Of a stretch of DNA of 64,000 nucleotides, positions 28,640-38,414 are shown in pieces. Position 1 is the stretch's first letter. The number at the start of each line of letters is the position of its first letter. The notes under the pieces are model-generated. The model was not told the origin of the DNA. It did not search any database and was given only the letters and a program-made list of their open reading frames with translations. This stretch comes from Chryseobacterium sp. Tr-659. Lineage in GTDB: Bacteria; Bacteroidota; Bacteroidia; Flavobacteriales; Weeksellaceae. The translations under genes were made by a program, and so were the position numbers. Location: NCBI RefSeq assembly GCF_011752975.1, contig NZ_VWWP01000003.1, forward strand, positions 310,001 to 374,000, written 5' to 3'.

Positions 28640-30871
28640 TTATTTTACAGGTTTGCTTCCCATTACAAATCTCAATTCCCCGCCATTCATGATATCACTG
28701 TGATTCAGTTCCCAGCTTTTGTACTCTTTCCCGTTCAGGAACATTTTCTGTACGTAGATATTTTTATCTGAGATTTTATCGGCAATCACCGTGAAAGTTT
28801 TTCCGTTTTCCAACTGTAAGGAGGCTTTCGGGAATTGGGGTGCTCCAATGGCATAAACCGGTTTTCCAGGTGTTACAGGATAGAATCCTAATGAAGAGAA
28901 AATATACCATGCTGACATTTGCCCGCAGTCTTCGTTATTCACAATCCCGTCTGGTTTTGCAGCATACATATTATCCCTGATATACTTTACCATTTTCTGG
29001 GTTTTATAAGGACTTCCTGCATAGTTGTACAGATACGGAACATGATGCCCCGGTTCATCACCAAAGCCCAGAGAACCGATGAATCCTGAAATATCAACAT
29101 GCTGCTCTCCCTGCATATTCAACGCTTCAGAGAACGTTTTATCCAGTTTTTCTTCAAATCCCTTTTTTCCGCCGTACAGATTCATCATTTCATCAATCTG
29201 ATGCGGAACAAAGAAATCATAAGCCCAGATATTTCCGGAAACCCAATGTGGCTGTAATTTCTTCCAATCGTTAAGAGGGAAATCTGCTAAGAATTTTCCG
29301 TCTTTCTGTCTTGGCCAGAAATGATTATTTTCTTTATTGAAGGTATTCAGGAAGTTCATGGAACGTTTTCTGTATACTTCTGCTTCATCTTTTTTACCTA
29401 ATTTTTCTGCTAACTGCAGGATACACCAGTCGTCATAAGCATATTCCAGAGTTGCTGAAACAGAAGCTCCGTTTTCTGATGGTGTGTATCCTAATTTAAT
29501 ATAATCATTAAGACCTCCGCCTCCATCGCTGCTGCTCATTTTATCTGTAAGAGAAGCATCTTTCATTGCTGCAAAAGCTTTTTCTTCATCAATTCCGGGA
29601 ACTCCTTTGGAGATAGCATCCCAGATGACCGATGCACTGTGGTATCCCAGCATACAGAAGTTATCGTATCCGCAAAGCTCCCAGATCGGCATATGATCCT
29701 TACGATCTGTATACCTGCTGATCAGGGAATTTGCAAATTCTTTGGTATGTTTCTGATCCATAATAGTAAGCAGCGGGTGAGTTGCTCTGAAACCATCCCA
29801 GTACGAATAGGTACTGTAGTTGGTAAACCATTTGGTATTCATATTTTCCTGAGCGGCCACATAATCGCCATTCACATCCATATAAAGGTTCGGAGCAATG
29901 AATGTATGATACACTCCTGTGTAGAAAATTTTTCTCTGATTATCCGTGCCTCCCGTTACCTGGAATCTGCCTATAAGGTCTCTCCATGTTTTTTGCGCTG
30001 TTTCTTTTGCTTTTGCAAAATCCACATTTTTAGCTTCTGTATCGAAGTTTTCCTGTGCATTTTCTGTGCTTACCGGAGATAAAGACACTTTTACTTCAAT
30101 ACTCTCGTTGGCTTCCGTTGCAAATCTTACAAATGCTTTTGCATCTTTGGCCAGCGCTATCTTTTCATCGTTTTTTATTTTTCCTTCAGCATAAACGCCA
30201 TAGGATTTAAACGGTTTTGAAAATTCCATTACGAAATAGGCAAATCGTTTTCCTCCCCATCCGTTACTATAGCAATATCCTTTTATTTTATTATTGCCTT
30301 CTACGCTTACCAAAGTGTGATAAATATTTCCGAATATCTTATTGGTAGGATCAATAATGATATTGGCTTCGTCAGTTTTCGGGAAGGTATACTTATGAAA
30401 TCCGACTCTTGGGGAAGCGGTAAGTTCTGCCTTCACTCCATAGCTGTCAAGCATTACAGAATAATATCCGGGAGATGCTGTTTCTTTATCATGGCTGAAA
30501 GTTGAACGATACCCTGTTTCCGGCTTATCTTCCGATCCCGGAACCATTTTTACCTGCCCTACAGTAGGCATTACGAGAATATCTCCAAGATCTGCCCAGC
30601 CTGTTCCGCTAAGGTGATTGTGGCTGAATCCCATGATCGTCTTACTGCTGTAATGATATCCGGAACACCAGTCCCAGTCTCCGCTTTTGGTATTCTGATC
30701 AGGGCTTAGCTGGATCATTCCAAATGGTGTGGTAGCTCCCGGGAAGGTATGCCCATGGCCACCTGTTCCTATGAACGGATCTACCCAGGATAAAACATCA
30801 TTTTTACTCTGTTGGGCATAGGTTACAGAAACCAGGGTTGTAAAAAGGCAGATAAGCAATTCTTTTTTCAT
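28640..30871 (-). CDS. GH92 alpha-mannosidase (second of two)
   Basis: I take the ATG at 30871 as start because it gives MKKELLICLFTTLVSVTYAQ, a good signal peptide; an in-frame ATG at 30883 would add MPLI. The 743-residue protein shows GH92 motifs: WVDPFIGTGGHGHTFPGA, GFSHNHLSGTGWADLGD, YSYWDGFRATHPLLT, EDCGQMSAWYIFSSLGFYPV. The GTGGHGHTFPGA and SHNHLSGTG segments are typical of GH92 members with alpha-1,2-mannosidase activity. Probably periplasmic, trimming imported high-mannose glycan. Confidence 0.93.
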   Translation of the reverse strand: MKKELLICLFTTLVSVTYAQQSKNDVLSWVDPFIGTGGHGHTFPGATTPFGMIQLSPDQNTKSGDWDWCSGYHYSSKTIMGFSHNHLSGTGWADLGDILVMPTVGQVKMVPGSEDKPETGYRSTFSHDKETASPGYYSVMLDSYGVKAELTASPRVGFHKYTFPKTDEANIIIDPTNKIFGNIYHTLVSVEGNNKIKGYCYSNGWGGKRFAYFVMEFSKPFKSYGVYAEGKIKNDEKIALAKDAKAFVRFATEANESIEVKVSLSPVSTENAQENFDTEAKNVDFAKAKETAQKTWRDLIGRFQVTGGTDNQRKIFYTGVYHTFIAPNLYMDVNGDYVAAQENMNTKWFTNYSTYSYWDGFRATHPLLTIMDQKHTKEFANSLISRYTDRKDHMPIWELCGYDNFCMLGYHSASVIWDAISKGVPGIDEEKAFAAMKDASLTDKMSSSDGGGGLNDYIKLGYTPSENGASVSATLEYAYDDWCILQLAEKLGKKDEAEVYRKRSMNFLNTFNKENNHFWPRQKDGKFLADFPLNDWKKLQPHWVSGNIWAYDFFVPHQIDEMMNLYGGKKGFEEKLDKTFSEALNMQGEQHVDISGFIGSLGFGDEPGHHVPYLYNYAGSPYKTQKMVKYIRDNMYAAKPDGIVNNEDCGQMSAWYIFSSLGFYPVTPGKPVYAIGAPQFPKASLQLENGKTFTVIADKISDKNIYVQKMFLNGKEYKSWELNHSDIMNGGELRFVMGSKPVK

Positions 30872-30994
30872 GATAAGAGGCATCAGGATGGTTTTAATTT
30901 AAAAGTTGGTTTAAAAATATGAAAACCATTACAAAGATCCCAATAATAAAGGGAATTAAGCTGATGATCATATTTTCAAAAACTTTGTGATTAC

Positions 30995-31966
30995 TTAGAT
31001 TGAGTTCTTTTTCATAAAATCAATAATTTCTGAGATATACCCGAATGCTATCGCTACTACAGTATCGGCTGCACCGTAATATACGGTTACTTTATCGCCT
31101 TCTGTTAATGCAGCACAAGGGAAAACCACATTCGGAACATCTCCTGTCATCTCATACAATTCTGCCGGAGCCAACAGATAGGGCTTGGTTCTGTACAGTA
31201 CTTTTGTAGGATCTTCAAGGTCCAGTAAAGCAGCTCCCATGGAATATCTGAACCCTCTGCAGGTATTGATTACCCCATGATAGAAAAGCAGCCATCCTTC
31301 TTCTGTTTTAATAGGAACCGGTCCTCCTCCAATCTTTGTACATTGCCATGCACTGTCTTCAAATGGAGTTACTTTCATTACACAACGGTGTTCTCCCCAG
31401 TATTTCATATCAGGACTATAACTGATATAAATATCTCCGAAAGGTGTGTGTCCGTTATCACTCGGGCGGCTCAACATTGCATATTTACCATTGATTTTTT
31501 CAGGAAAAAGAACTCCGTTTCTGTTGAAGGGAAGGAATGCATTTTCACACTGAAAAAATTCTTTAAAATCAAAAGTGTATCCAATCCCGATGGTTGGGCC
31601 ATTGTATCCGTTACACCAAGTGATCCAATAGCGGTCTTCTATGAAAGTTACTCTTGGGTCATATTTATAATCGGATTCAATCATATCGGTGTTTCCGGCC
31701 TTCATTTCAATAGGATCGTGATTAATATCCCAATTGATTCCGTCTTTACTGAAGCCGGCAAAAATATTCATTTGTACCGCTTTATTATCGCAACGGAATA
31801 CTCCTGCGAATCCATCTTCAAAGGGGATAACCGCACTGTTGAATATACTGTTGGATGTTGGTATCGCATATCTGTTAATGATCGGGTTTTCGGAAAACCT
31901 CCACATAATATCACTGCAACCTTCCGGGCGATCCTGCCAAGGGATCATTACTGATTGAGCTGTCAT
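30995..31966 (-). CDS. GH130 beta-mannoside phosphorylase
   Basis: This 323-residue protein without a signal peptide has GH130 features: [46 protein letters not shown] with the catalytic-acid Asp of the DPR motif, [21 protein letters not shown] and [24 protein letters not shown]130 phosphorylases split beta-mannosides with phosphate to give mannose-1-phosphate. In N-glycan loci of Bacteroides the GH130_2 type acts on Man-beta-1,4-GlcNAc, the last disaccharide left after GH18 and mannosidase action. The adjacent MFS gene supports that substrate; other beta-mannosides are not excluded. Confidence 0.9.
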   Translation of the reverse strand: MTAQSVMIPWQDRPEGCSDIMWRFSENPIINRYAIPTSNSIFNSAVIPFEDGFAGVFRCDNKAVQMNIFAGFSKDGINWDINHDPIEMKAGNTDMIESDYKYDPRVTFIEDRYWITWCNGYNGPTIGIGYTFDFKEFFQCENAFLPFNRNGVLFPEKINGKYAMLSRPSDNGHTPFGDIYISYSPDMKYWGEHRCVMKVTPFEDSAWQCTKIGGGPVPIKTEEGWLLFYHGVINTCRGFRYSMGAALLDLEDPTKVLYRTKPYLLAPAELYEMTGDVPNVVFPCAALTEGDKVTVYYGAADTVVAIAFGYISEIIDFMKKNSI

Positions 31967-32001
31967 AAAGTATGTTTACTTTTTTATTTTTAAATTAATT
32001 A

Positions 32002-33303
32002 TTAATCGATTGAGTGTTCTTTCTGATCTTCAGAATAAGGGAACGGAACCCACAGGGTTACAAGAAAAGCAGGAATAGTAGCTACCAGCACCCAGATAAA
32101 GAACATTTTGTACCCGATCCAGTCGCTGATCATTCCACTGAACATACCGGGAATCATAACTCCCAGATTCATAATTCCTGTTGCGAATGCATAATGTGCT
32201 GTTTTATGTTTTCCTGGTGCTATCTGCTGCATCATATACAGCATCAATCCCACAAAGCCGAATCCATAGCCGAAATATTCGACAACAACGGCAATTCCTA
32301 CCGGCAAAAGTTCTGACGGTTGATAATATGCTAATAAAGCATACACTACAAACGGAATATTAAAGGCACAACATAGCCATATCAGTGATTTTTTCAAACC
32401 TCTGGCTGAGATAAAATATCCCGCCAGTACAGATCCCAGGATGAATGCTGCTGAACCGTATGTTCCATAGATCAGCCCGATATCCGATGTTGATAATCCC
32501 AACCCTCCTGAAGTTCTCGGCGCCTTAAAAAATAAGGGTGCAATTTTTATGGCAAAACCTTCTGCAAAACGGTATAGAATTATAAACAGTACAGACCACA
32601 GGATACTTTTTTTAGTAAAGAAAGAAGTAATAACTTCGAGCAATTCTTTACGTACGTTTCCTGCTGTTTTTCCTGTTTTCTGAACCTCAGCTTTATTTTC
32701 TTTCGGCAGGATGAAGTAATGATATACGGCCAACACAAAAAACAATAAGGCATAGATTACCATGATGATCATCCAGGCATGAGTAACTCCTTTGGTCTTT
32801 TCTAAAACACCCGCAAAATAGACCAAGGCTCCGCTGCTTATAATTTTTGCCAGATTATAGAAAGCTCCCTGCCAGCCAATGTATTTTGCCTGTTCTTTAT
32901 TGGAAAGAAGCCCAATATATGTTCCATCTGCTACCACATCATGGGTAGCTCCGCAAAATGCTACCACAGCAAAAAGTGCTATACTGTATTTGAAAAAATC
33001 ATGCAAAGGCAGACTTAATGCAACTAAGGCAAACAGAATCCCTATGGCAAACTGAGTAAAAACAACAAAGAATTTTTTGGTTTTATAAATCTCCAAAAAA
33101 GGGCTCCAAAGAGGTTTCAACGTCCACGAGAACATGATAAGGGCCGTCCAGAAGGTGATCTTCGAATCTGACACCCCCATATCTTTGTACATGATTCCGG
33201 AAACGGCATTAATGGTTACAAAGGGAACTCCCATTGCAAAATATAATGTAGATATCCAAAGAATTGGTTGAATCCGACGTGTTCCGGAGTTGTTGTTTCC
33301 CAT
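32002..33303 (-). CDS. MFS transporter, likely Man-GlcNAc importer
   Basis: This 433-residue, roughly 12-helix inner-membrane protein resembles AmpG-like and Bacteroidetes glycan-disaccharide MFS carriers (WTLKPLWSPFLEIYKTKKF; GATHDVVADGTYIGLLSNKE; GWQGAFYNLAKIISSGALVY). Such carriers are regularly next to GH130 phosphorylases. It is 35 nt upstream of GH130 and is inferred to import the product disaccharide from the periplasm. A structured element at 33335-33438 separates it from SusD and could reduce its expression relative to SusCD. Confidence 0.83.
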   Translation of the reverse strand: MGNNNSGTRRIQPILWISTLYFAMGVPFVTINAVSGIMYKDMGVSDSKITFWTALIMFSWTLKPLWSPFLEIYKTKKFFVVFTQFAIGILFALVALSLPLHDFFKYSIALFAVVAFCGATHDVVADGTYIGLLSNKEQAKYIGWQGAFYNLAKIISSGALVYFAGVLEKTKGVTHAWMIIMVIYALLFFVLAVYHYFILPKENKAEVQKTGKTAGNVRKELLEVITSFFTKKSILWSVLFIILYRFAEGFAIKIAPLFFKAPRTSGGLGLSTSDIGLIYGTYGSAAFILGSVLAGYFISARGLKKSLIWLCCAFNIPFVVYALLAYYQPSELLPVGIAVVVEYFGYGFGFVGLMLYMMQQIAPGKHKTAHYAFATGIMNLGVMIPGMFSGMISDWIGYKMFFIWVLVATIPAFLVTLWVPFPYSEDQKEHSID

Positions 33304-33326
33304 ATTTTAAAATAAGATGCTAAAAG

Positions 33327-33438
33327 AAAAAAAGGACATCTCAAAATTTCATTCCGGCATAAAACGAAACTATAAATTTTTGGAGATTTTACTCTCCGCC
33401 CAAATGAAAGTATCCAGTATGGCCTGGCTTGAGATGTC
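33327..33438 (-). terminator. Long stem-loop with T-run between SusD and MFS genes
   Basis: GACATCTCAA (33335-33344) and TTGAGATGTC (33429-33438) form a perfect 10-bp stem closing a loop of about 84 nt. The loop contains nested short pairs: TTTCATT with AATGAAA, and GGAGA with TCTCC. On the minus strand the outer stem ends in CTTTTTTT. It looks like an attenuator or mRNA-processing element inside the operon. Confidence 0.55.
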
Positions 33439-33470
33439 TCTGTATATATTAAAAAGTGTTTGGGGTTGTA

Positions 33471-35096
33471 TTATTTTTTATCCCACCATAATTTGGTTCC
33501 TCCTGTATCAGGGCCGTTAAGCATTTGTGCTGCCTGCTGATAGTTGTACAATGAGGTTTTGGTATCAATAGTGAAAGGAATTCTTCGGATCATTACATCA
33601 GTATCAATCGTTCCGCCACTATCATTTTTTCTAATTTTGAAAAGAATAGGATAACCTGTTCTTCTCTGCTCAGCCCAAGCTTCTGGTCCGTTTGGATAAA
33701 GTGACAGCCATTTTTGGGTAATAATTCTTTCTAATTTTCTTTCGTTGGTATCGCTGTTATTCCATGCAATGGTAATTGTACTTAACTGTGGATTTCCTAC
33801 CGGGATATTATTCGCAGCATTTTTAGGATCAACATAGGGAGCTTCTGTAGAAGTTGCATCGGCAAGGTAGGCTGCAACATTTGCACTTTTACCCCACTCA
33901 CCGAAAGATTGCTGAACTCCGGTGGTATAGTTGGTTCCAATATCTCCTGCTCCTGTGTATCCTCTCAACGCAGCCTCAGCTTTCAGGAACCATGTTTCTG
34001 CGGCAGTAAATAATTTCATTTTACCATCAGTTGCGGAAAAATAGTCTCCGGCGGCTGATTTTGCCTGCGGCTGTGAGAATGCTCCATAAGTAGATTTCCC
34101 ATTTAATAAATCAATTCCCTGGCGTACTCCTATATATTTCCCCTGAACATCTGCATCTTTTGCAGGAATAGCATATGCAGGAAGCCTTGGGTCATTATAT
34201 CCGTTCATATAAGCCATTAAAGGTGCCCCTATCAAACAGTCTCCCCAAGAGTAGATAATAAAGCTCAATTCGGACTGTCCTACACTGATCAGGGCATTGT
34301 CTGCATTGTCAGTAATCAATCCTGCTGTTGAAGCTAATGCCTCTTCTGCATATTGTTTTGACTTCGCAGGATCTGCATAACTCATTCTCATGGCTAATCT
34401 CAGCTTTAATGAATTAGCCAGTTTTGCCCACTGAGCCATATTTCCTCCATAAACCAGATCTGCATTCTTCAATGAGGTTTTATCTTCAACATTTTGCGTC
34501 GCCGGAGTAGCAATTACTTTCTGTAAATCTGTAATAGCTGCGGTAAGATCTGCAATAAAATACTTATACGCATCCTGCTGGGAATCAAAATCCGTAACTC
34601 CATTAGGATTGGGTGTTTCATATTTGCTGTATACCACAGGGCCATGGCTGTCTGACACTCTTGCTGCTGTGATGACTTTAAGAATTTTTTTAACAGCGAA
34701 TGTTCCTGTAAAATCTACTCCCTGATAGTTTACTTTAGCTGCGTTATCTATAACGATAGAATAATTGAAAATATCCTGCTGTCTGGCAATAATTCTATTG
34801 TTCCATCCATCCATCATAGAATAAGTAAGATTATTTACTCCTCCGTTAAATGGGGTTGCTGTACTGAACAGCCCGCTATACATATCTGCACTAAGGTTAG
34901 GGTATAGCTGATAATCTGCCTGTAATCCTCTTTGTATAGACTTCATAGGGTTAACAACTGCAATAAAATCTGCGTAAAAATTTTCAGGTCCTCCTAGTTT
35001 TTCCTGATTATATTGGTCAAAGTCATTCGTACAGCCTGAAGCAGAAAGTGTTACTACAGCACCGAATAACAATGTTTTAATATGATTGATTTTCAT
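33471..35096 (-). CDS. susD: SusD/RagB-like glycan-binding lipoprotein
   Basis: This 541-residue lipoprotein (lipobox ending SASGC, lipidated Cys22) belongs to the SusD-like group with the N-terminal NDFDQYNQEKLGGPENFYADF motif and C-terminal RRTGYP (EAWAEQRRTGYPILFKIR). It should cap the SusC pore at the outer membrane and bind glycan. It lies 17 nt after SusC. The susD symbol denotes family; the substrate is inferred as N-glycan from the operon. Confidence 0.9.
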   Translation of the reverse strand: MKINHIKTLLFGAVVTLSASGCTNDFDQYNQEKLGGPENFYADFIAVVNPMKSIQRGLQADYQLYPNLSADMYSGLFSTATPFNGGVNNLTYSMMDGWNNRIIARQQDIFNYSIVIDNAAKVNYQGVDFTGTFAVKKILKVITAARVSDSHGPVVYSKYETPNPNGVTDFDSQQDAYKYFIADLTAAITDLQKVIATPATQNVEDKTSLKNADLVYGGNMAQWAKLANSLKLRLAMRMSYADPAKSKQYAEEALASTAGLITDNADNALISVGQSELSFIIYSWGDCLIGAPLMAYMNGYNDPRLPAYAIPAKDADVQGKYIGVRQGIDLLNGKSTYGAFSQPQAKSAAGDYFSATDGKMKLFTAAETWFLKAEAALRGYTGAGDIGTNYTTGVQQSFGEWGKSANVAAYLADATSTEAPYVDPKNAANNIPVGNPQLSTITIAWNNSDTNERKLERIITQKWLSLYPNGPEAWAEQRRTGYPILFKIRKNDSGGTIDTDVMIRRIPFTIDTKTSLYNYQQAAQMLNGPDTGGTKLWWDKK

Positions 35097-35113
35097 TTTC
35101 TTAATTGTAAAAG

Positions 35114-38074
35114 TTAGAAATTAGCCTTTAATGATAAACCTATAGATCGGGTAACCGGTAATCCAAAAGAGTCTACCCCAACCCCACCGGGAGTATTTCC
35201 TGATACTTGTTCAGGATCAAACGGCGCTTTTTTATAGAAGAAAAATAAGTTCGTTCCTACTAAACTTACCGTTGCATTTCTCAAATATTTTGAATTAAGA
35301 TCAAACGTATATGACACAGATGCCTGACGTAAACGTACTGTTGTAGCGCTATACAAATAGGCTTCATCAATCCCTTTTCCAAATCCTTCCGTTGTTCCTA
35401 CTGCTTTATAATAATCCTTTGCATTGGTTAAACCAGTATAAGCCTGCCCTGCATTAGGAGTTCCCGGTGCATATACAGCATTTGGAATTGCTACTCCTCC
35501 TGCATCTCTTGCATCTGCAGTAGCCTGGCTTACTCCATACAAGTCATTAGCCTTTTCGGTAAGAGAAAGTACTTTACCTCCAAATTTACCATCAATAAGG
35601 AAAGAGATTCCTAACTTGCCAATATTAAAGGAGTTATTGAATCCCATAATAAATTTAGGGTTAGGATTACCCAGATAAGAAGGGGTACCTTCTGCTAAAG
35701 GAACTCCTTTTTCATTTACTAAAACACGTCCCTGGTCATCTCTTTTAAATTTTATTCCATAAAGGTCTCCAAATGATCCTCCCAGTTTAAGTCTGGTATA
35801 GTCTCCCCCTCCTGCTAACGAGAAAAGTTGCTCTTCCGGTATAGGAAGTCTGCTTGGGAATAGTTCAACAATTTTATTTTTATTAGCTGAAGCATTCACT
35901 GTAGCTGTCCATCCAAATCTTTCTGAATCAAAGATCTTATAGGATAATGAAGATTCAAAACCTGTATTTCGGATTTTTCCTGCGTTAATGTAGTATGACC
36001 CTGGAAACAGCCCTCCTAAATTTGAAGGGATTGTTGTTTCCAACAATTGGTTACTTGTATTGGAGTTATAGTAAGTAATATCAAAATTTAGCTTGTTATT
36101 AAGTAATCTTAGCTCGGTTCCGGCTTCAAAGGTTTTGTTAAGTTCCGGTTTTGGAAGCAATGCCTCAAAACCAGCACCTGTAGCAAAAGAGCTCTTAGGA
36201 TATACAAGCGTTCCTGCATCTACTCCATAAACATATCCCTTATTATATTCAACCATCGCATTGGTAATATTAGTTGGCAGCCCCAATCCGACAGTAGCGT
36301 AAGATCCTCTTACTTTCCAGAAGTTAATAACCTCAGGAAGTTTGAAAATAGAAGATAATATAGCATTAGCCCCCACAGATTCATAATCAAATCCCGTTCT
36401 TCCTGTTAAAGCCAAAGTAGAATCCCAGTCATTTCTGAAAGTCATATCCACATAGAACATATTCTTATAACCTACAGAAGCACTTGCAAAAACAGATTGC
36501 ACCTGTTTTTTCATATTAGTATAGGTATTGTGATATCCATCTCCCGGCGCTCTGTTTACATTCCATTGAAGGTTGTTCAAAGTGAAAAGGTTAGGATTCG
36601 CCAGATAAGCATTATCAATTTGTCCTATCTTATTTCTGGTTGTATTGATACTTCCCCCTACCGTAAAATCTAATGAAATAGACTCACTTATTTTAGGACT
36701 ACCAATAAGTAAAACATCTCCATAGGTAGACGAGTTTTCATATGTATTTTTGAGAATTCTACCATTAATACCATTCGCCAGTAAGCTAGGTGCGGAAAAA
36801 GCTGCGATATCACGCTGGCTGTCTGAAATATTCCAGCTATAGTTCCCTCTCACTCTCGCTGTTAACCAAGGATTAATCTGATAAGACAATGAAAGAGCTC
36901 CATAGGTATTCTTGTTACTAACCGTAACAGGGTTTCTGTTCAAGATCCAATAAGGATTCTGCGTCACCGGATTTCCTTTGAAACTTCCATCCGGGTTTAC
37001 TTCCCACCAATTTTGAGCGGGTAAAAATCTCGTTTTATCTAAGTAAAAATAATTATTGGGGCCATATTGATCAAAATCTACTCCTCTTGGCAGCCAGTAT
37101 AAACTTGTTAATGGAGAAAAAGATGCTCCGGGAGTCTGTCTGTTCTTACTTTCCTGTAATGATCCAATAAAGTTGGCATCTAATGTCAGTTTATCGTCCA
37201 GGAACTTACTTGAATTTCTGAAGGATACATTATACTGATCAAAATAAGACATCGGAACCACTCCTTTATTGGTCGTATTTCCGATGGAGAAATAGCTGGT
37301 TGATCTTTCATTTCCTGATTGGAAAGAAAGACTGTTTACCCACGTAGTTCCCGTTTGTAGAAAATCTTTTAAATAATCCTTGGATGCTCCTTTTGCTCCC
37401 CAGCTGTCCACAGCCTGCCCAGGTTGTTGACCTGAAATAGAAGGATCATAAGACAGATAACTATGCTGCAGTTTTGGAAGACTGTATGCTCTTTCTACGG
37501 TAAAACTGGAACTATAAGCAATTGAACTTTTACCCGCACGCCCTTTTCTAGTGGTAATCAAAATAGCTCCGTTGCCTCCAGCGGATCCATACAATGCAGA
37601 AGCAGAAGCTCCTTTAAGGAAGTTGATACTTTCAATATCATCAGGATTAATAGAACTCAATACGTCTCCGGGATCCGGCATATTGGAGTACTGTCCGATA
37701 TCTGCTGATTTTCCTGTTCCGTTGATAATAGGAATTCCATCGATTACATATAAAGGCTGGGCATTATTTACAGACTTATTCCCTCTCATAATCACCCTTA
37801 CGGAACTTCCTACACCATTAGTTCTGTTGATTTGTACATTGGAAACTTTTCCATTGATCGAGTTTAAAAGATTGGGAGTTTTCACTTCCGTAAGCTCATC
37901 TCCTCCAATCTGCTGGCTGGAATATGTCAGGGAGCGGGCCTGCCTTTTGATCCCCAAAGAGGTGACTACGACCTCCTGAATATCGGTTGTCTTCGTAGTG
38001 TCGGCCGCTTTTTTCTCCTGTGCATTGGCAGAAAGTGAAAAAACAAACAGAACCGGTATAACTGCTTTTCTCAT
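35114..38074 (-). CDS. susC: SusC/RagA-like TonB-dependent outer-membrane transporter
   Basis: This 986-residue protein has a short signal (MRKAVIPVLFVFSLSANAQ), TonB box region (TTDIQEVVVTSLGIKRQ), plug with the RagA signature (PLYVIDGIPI, NPDDIESINFLKGASASALYG, GAILITTRKG) and a barrel ending SIGLSLKANF. The N-terminal carboxypeptidase-regulatory domain usual in SusC proteins is missing; the TonB region starts within 35 residues of the signal. With SusD it should import oligosaccharides of N-glycans. A 340-nt regulatory gap with two direct repeats lies upstream. Confidence 0.92.
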   Translation of the reverse strand: MRKAVIPVLFVFSLSANAQEKKAADTTKTTDIQEVVVTSLGIKRQARSLTYSSQQIGGDELTEVKTPNLLNSINGKVSNVQINRTNGVGSSVRVIMRGNKSVNNAQPLYVIDGIPIINGTGKSADIGQYSNMPDPGDVLSSINPDDIESINFLKGASASALYGSAGGNGAILITTRKGRAGKSSIAYSSSFTVERAYSLPKLQHSYLSYDPSISGQQPGQAVDSWGAKGASKDYLKDFLQTGTTWVNSLSFQSGNERSTSYFSIGNTTNKGVVPMSYFDQYNVSFRNSSKFLDDKLTLDANFIGSLQESKNRQTPGASFSPLTSLYWLPRGVDFDQYGPNNYFYLDKTRFLPAQNWWEVNPDGSFKGNPVTQNPYWILNRNPVTVSNKNTYGALSLSYQINPWLTARVRGNYSWNISDSQRDIAAFSAPSLLANGINGRILKNTYENSSTYGDVLLIGSPKISESISLDFTVGGSINTTRNKIGQIDNAYLANPNLFTLNNLQWNVNRAPGDGYHNTYTNMKKQVQSVFASASVGYKNMFYVDMTFRNDWDSTLALTGRTGFDYESVGANAILSSIFKLPEVINFWKVRGSYATVGLGLPTNITNAMVEYNKGYVYGVDAGTLVYPKSSFATGAGFEALLPKPELNKTFEAGTELRLLNNKLNFDITYYNSNTSNQLLETTIPSNLGGLFPGSYYINAGKIRNTGFESSLSYKIFDSERFGWTATVNASANKNKIVELFPSRLPIPEEQLFSLAGGGDYTRLKLGGSFGDLYGIKFKRDDQGRVLVNEKGVPLAEGTPSYLGNPNPKFIMGFNNSFNIGKLGISFLIDGKFGGKVLSLTEKANDLYGVSQATADARDAGGVAIPNAVYAPGTPNAGQAYTGLTNAKDYYKAVGTTEGFGKGIDEAYLYSATTVRLRQASVSYTFDLNSKYLRNATVSLVGTNLFFFYKKAPFDPEQVSGNTPGGVGVDSFGLPVTRSIGLSLKANF

Positions 38075-38142
38075 AAGGTTTAGATTAGTTAGATTTAATT
38101 GAGAATCAATGACATTACTTTATTTTTCCAATACACAGAGTT

Positions 38143-38289
38143 TATTGTTTTTTCAGCAATATTTTACTGTTTTTGTATTAAATTATTTAAAGTTTTATTA
38201 AGATTTAATTCACATTAACAAATCTAAATTTTGTAACCAGTCAGATATAATACTATTTTATCATAAAACGATATTATTTTTTCAGCAAT
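38143..38289 (-). promoter_or_regulatory. Two 18-bp direct repeats upstream of SusC
   Basis: TATTGTTTTTTCAGCAAT (38143-38160) and TATTATTTTTTCAGCAAT (38272-38289) are 17/18 identical and lie 129 bp apart in the 340-nt gap between the AraC-type regulator and SusC. They are candidate binding sites for the locus regulator. The rest of the gap is AT-rich and non-coding. Confidence 0.5.
38219..38226 (-). promoter_or_regulatory. Candidate -7 box for the SusCD operon
   Basis: CAAATCTA is TAGATTTG on the minus strand, a match to TAnnTTTG. It lies between the two direct repeats and would give a leader of about 140 nt. No -33 TTG is seen at the usual distance, consistent with activator dependence, but chance in AT-rich DNA is possible. 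Confidence 0.35.
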
Positions 38290-38414
38290 TAATTAAAAAA
38301 GCAAATAACATCCTAAATATCAACAAAATACAACACCACCCAAACAATTAGAAAAAGAGGATTTATTTTTATAATTAAAAGCAAAAAGAGGAAAGTTTGA
38401 ACTTTAAGGCACTA

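Noticed and set aside
31277-31954. 225-codon plus-strand frame opposite GH130
   Set aside because: It is the antisense of a strongly conserved GH130 gene and shows no family features; the same holds for long antisense frames at 29639-30082 and 37551-37979.
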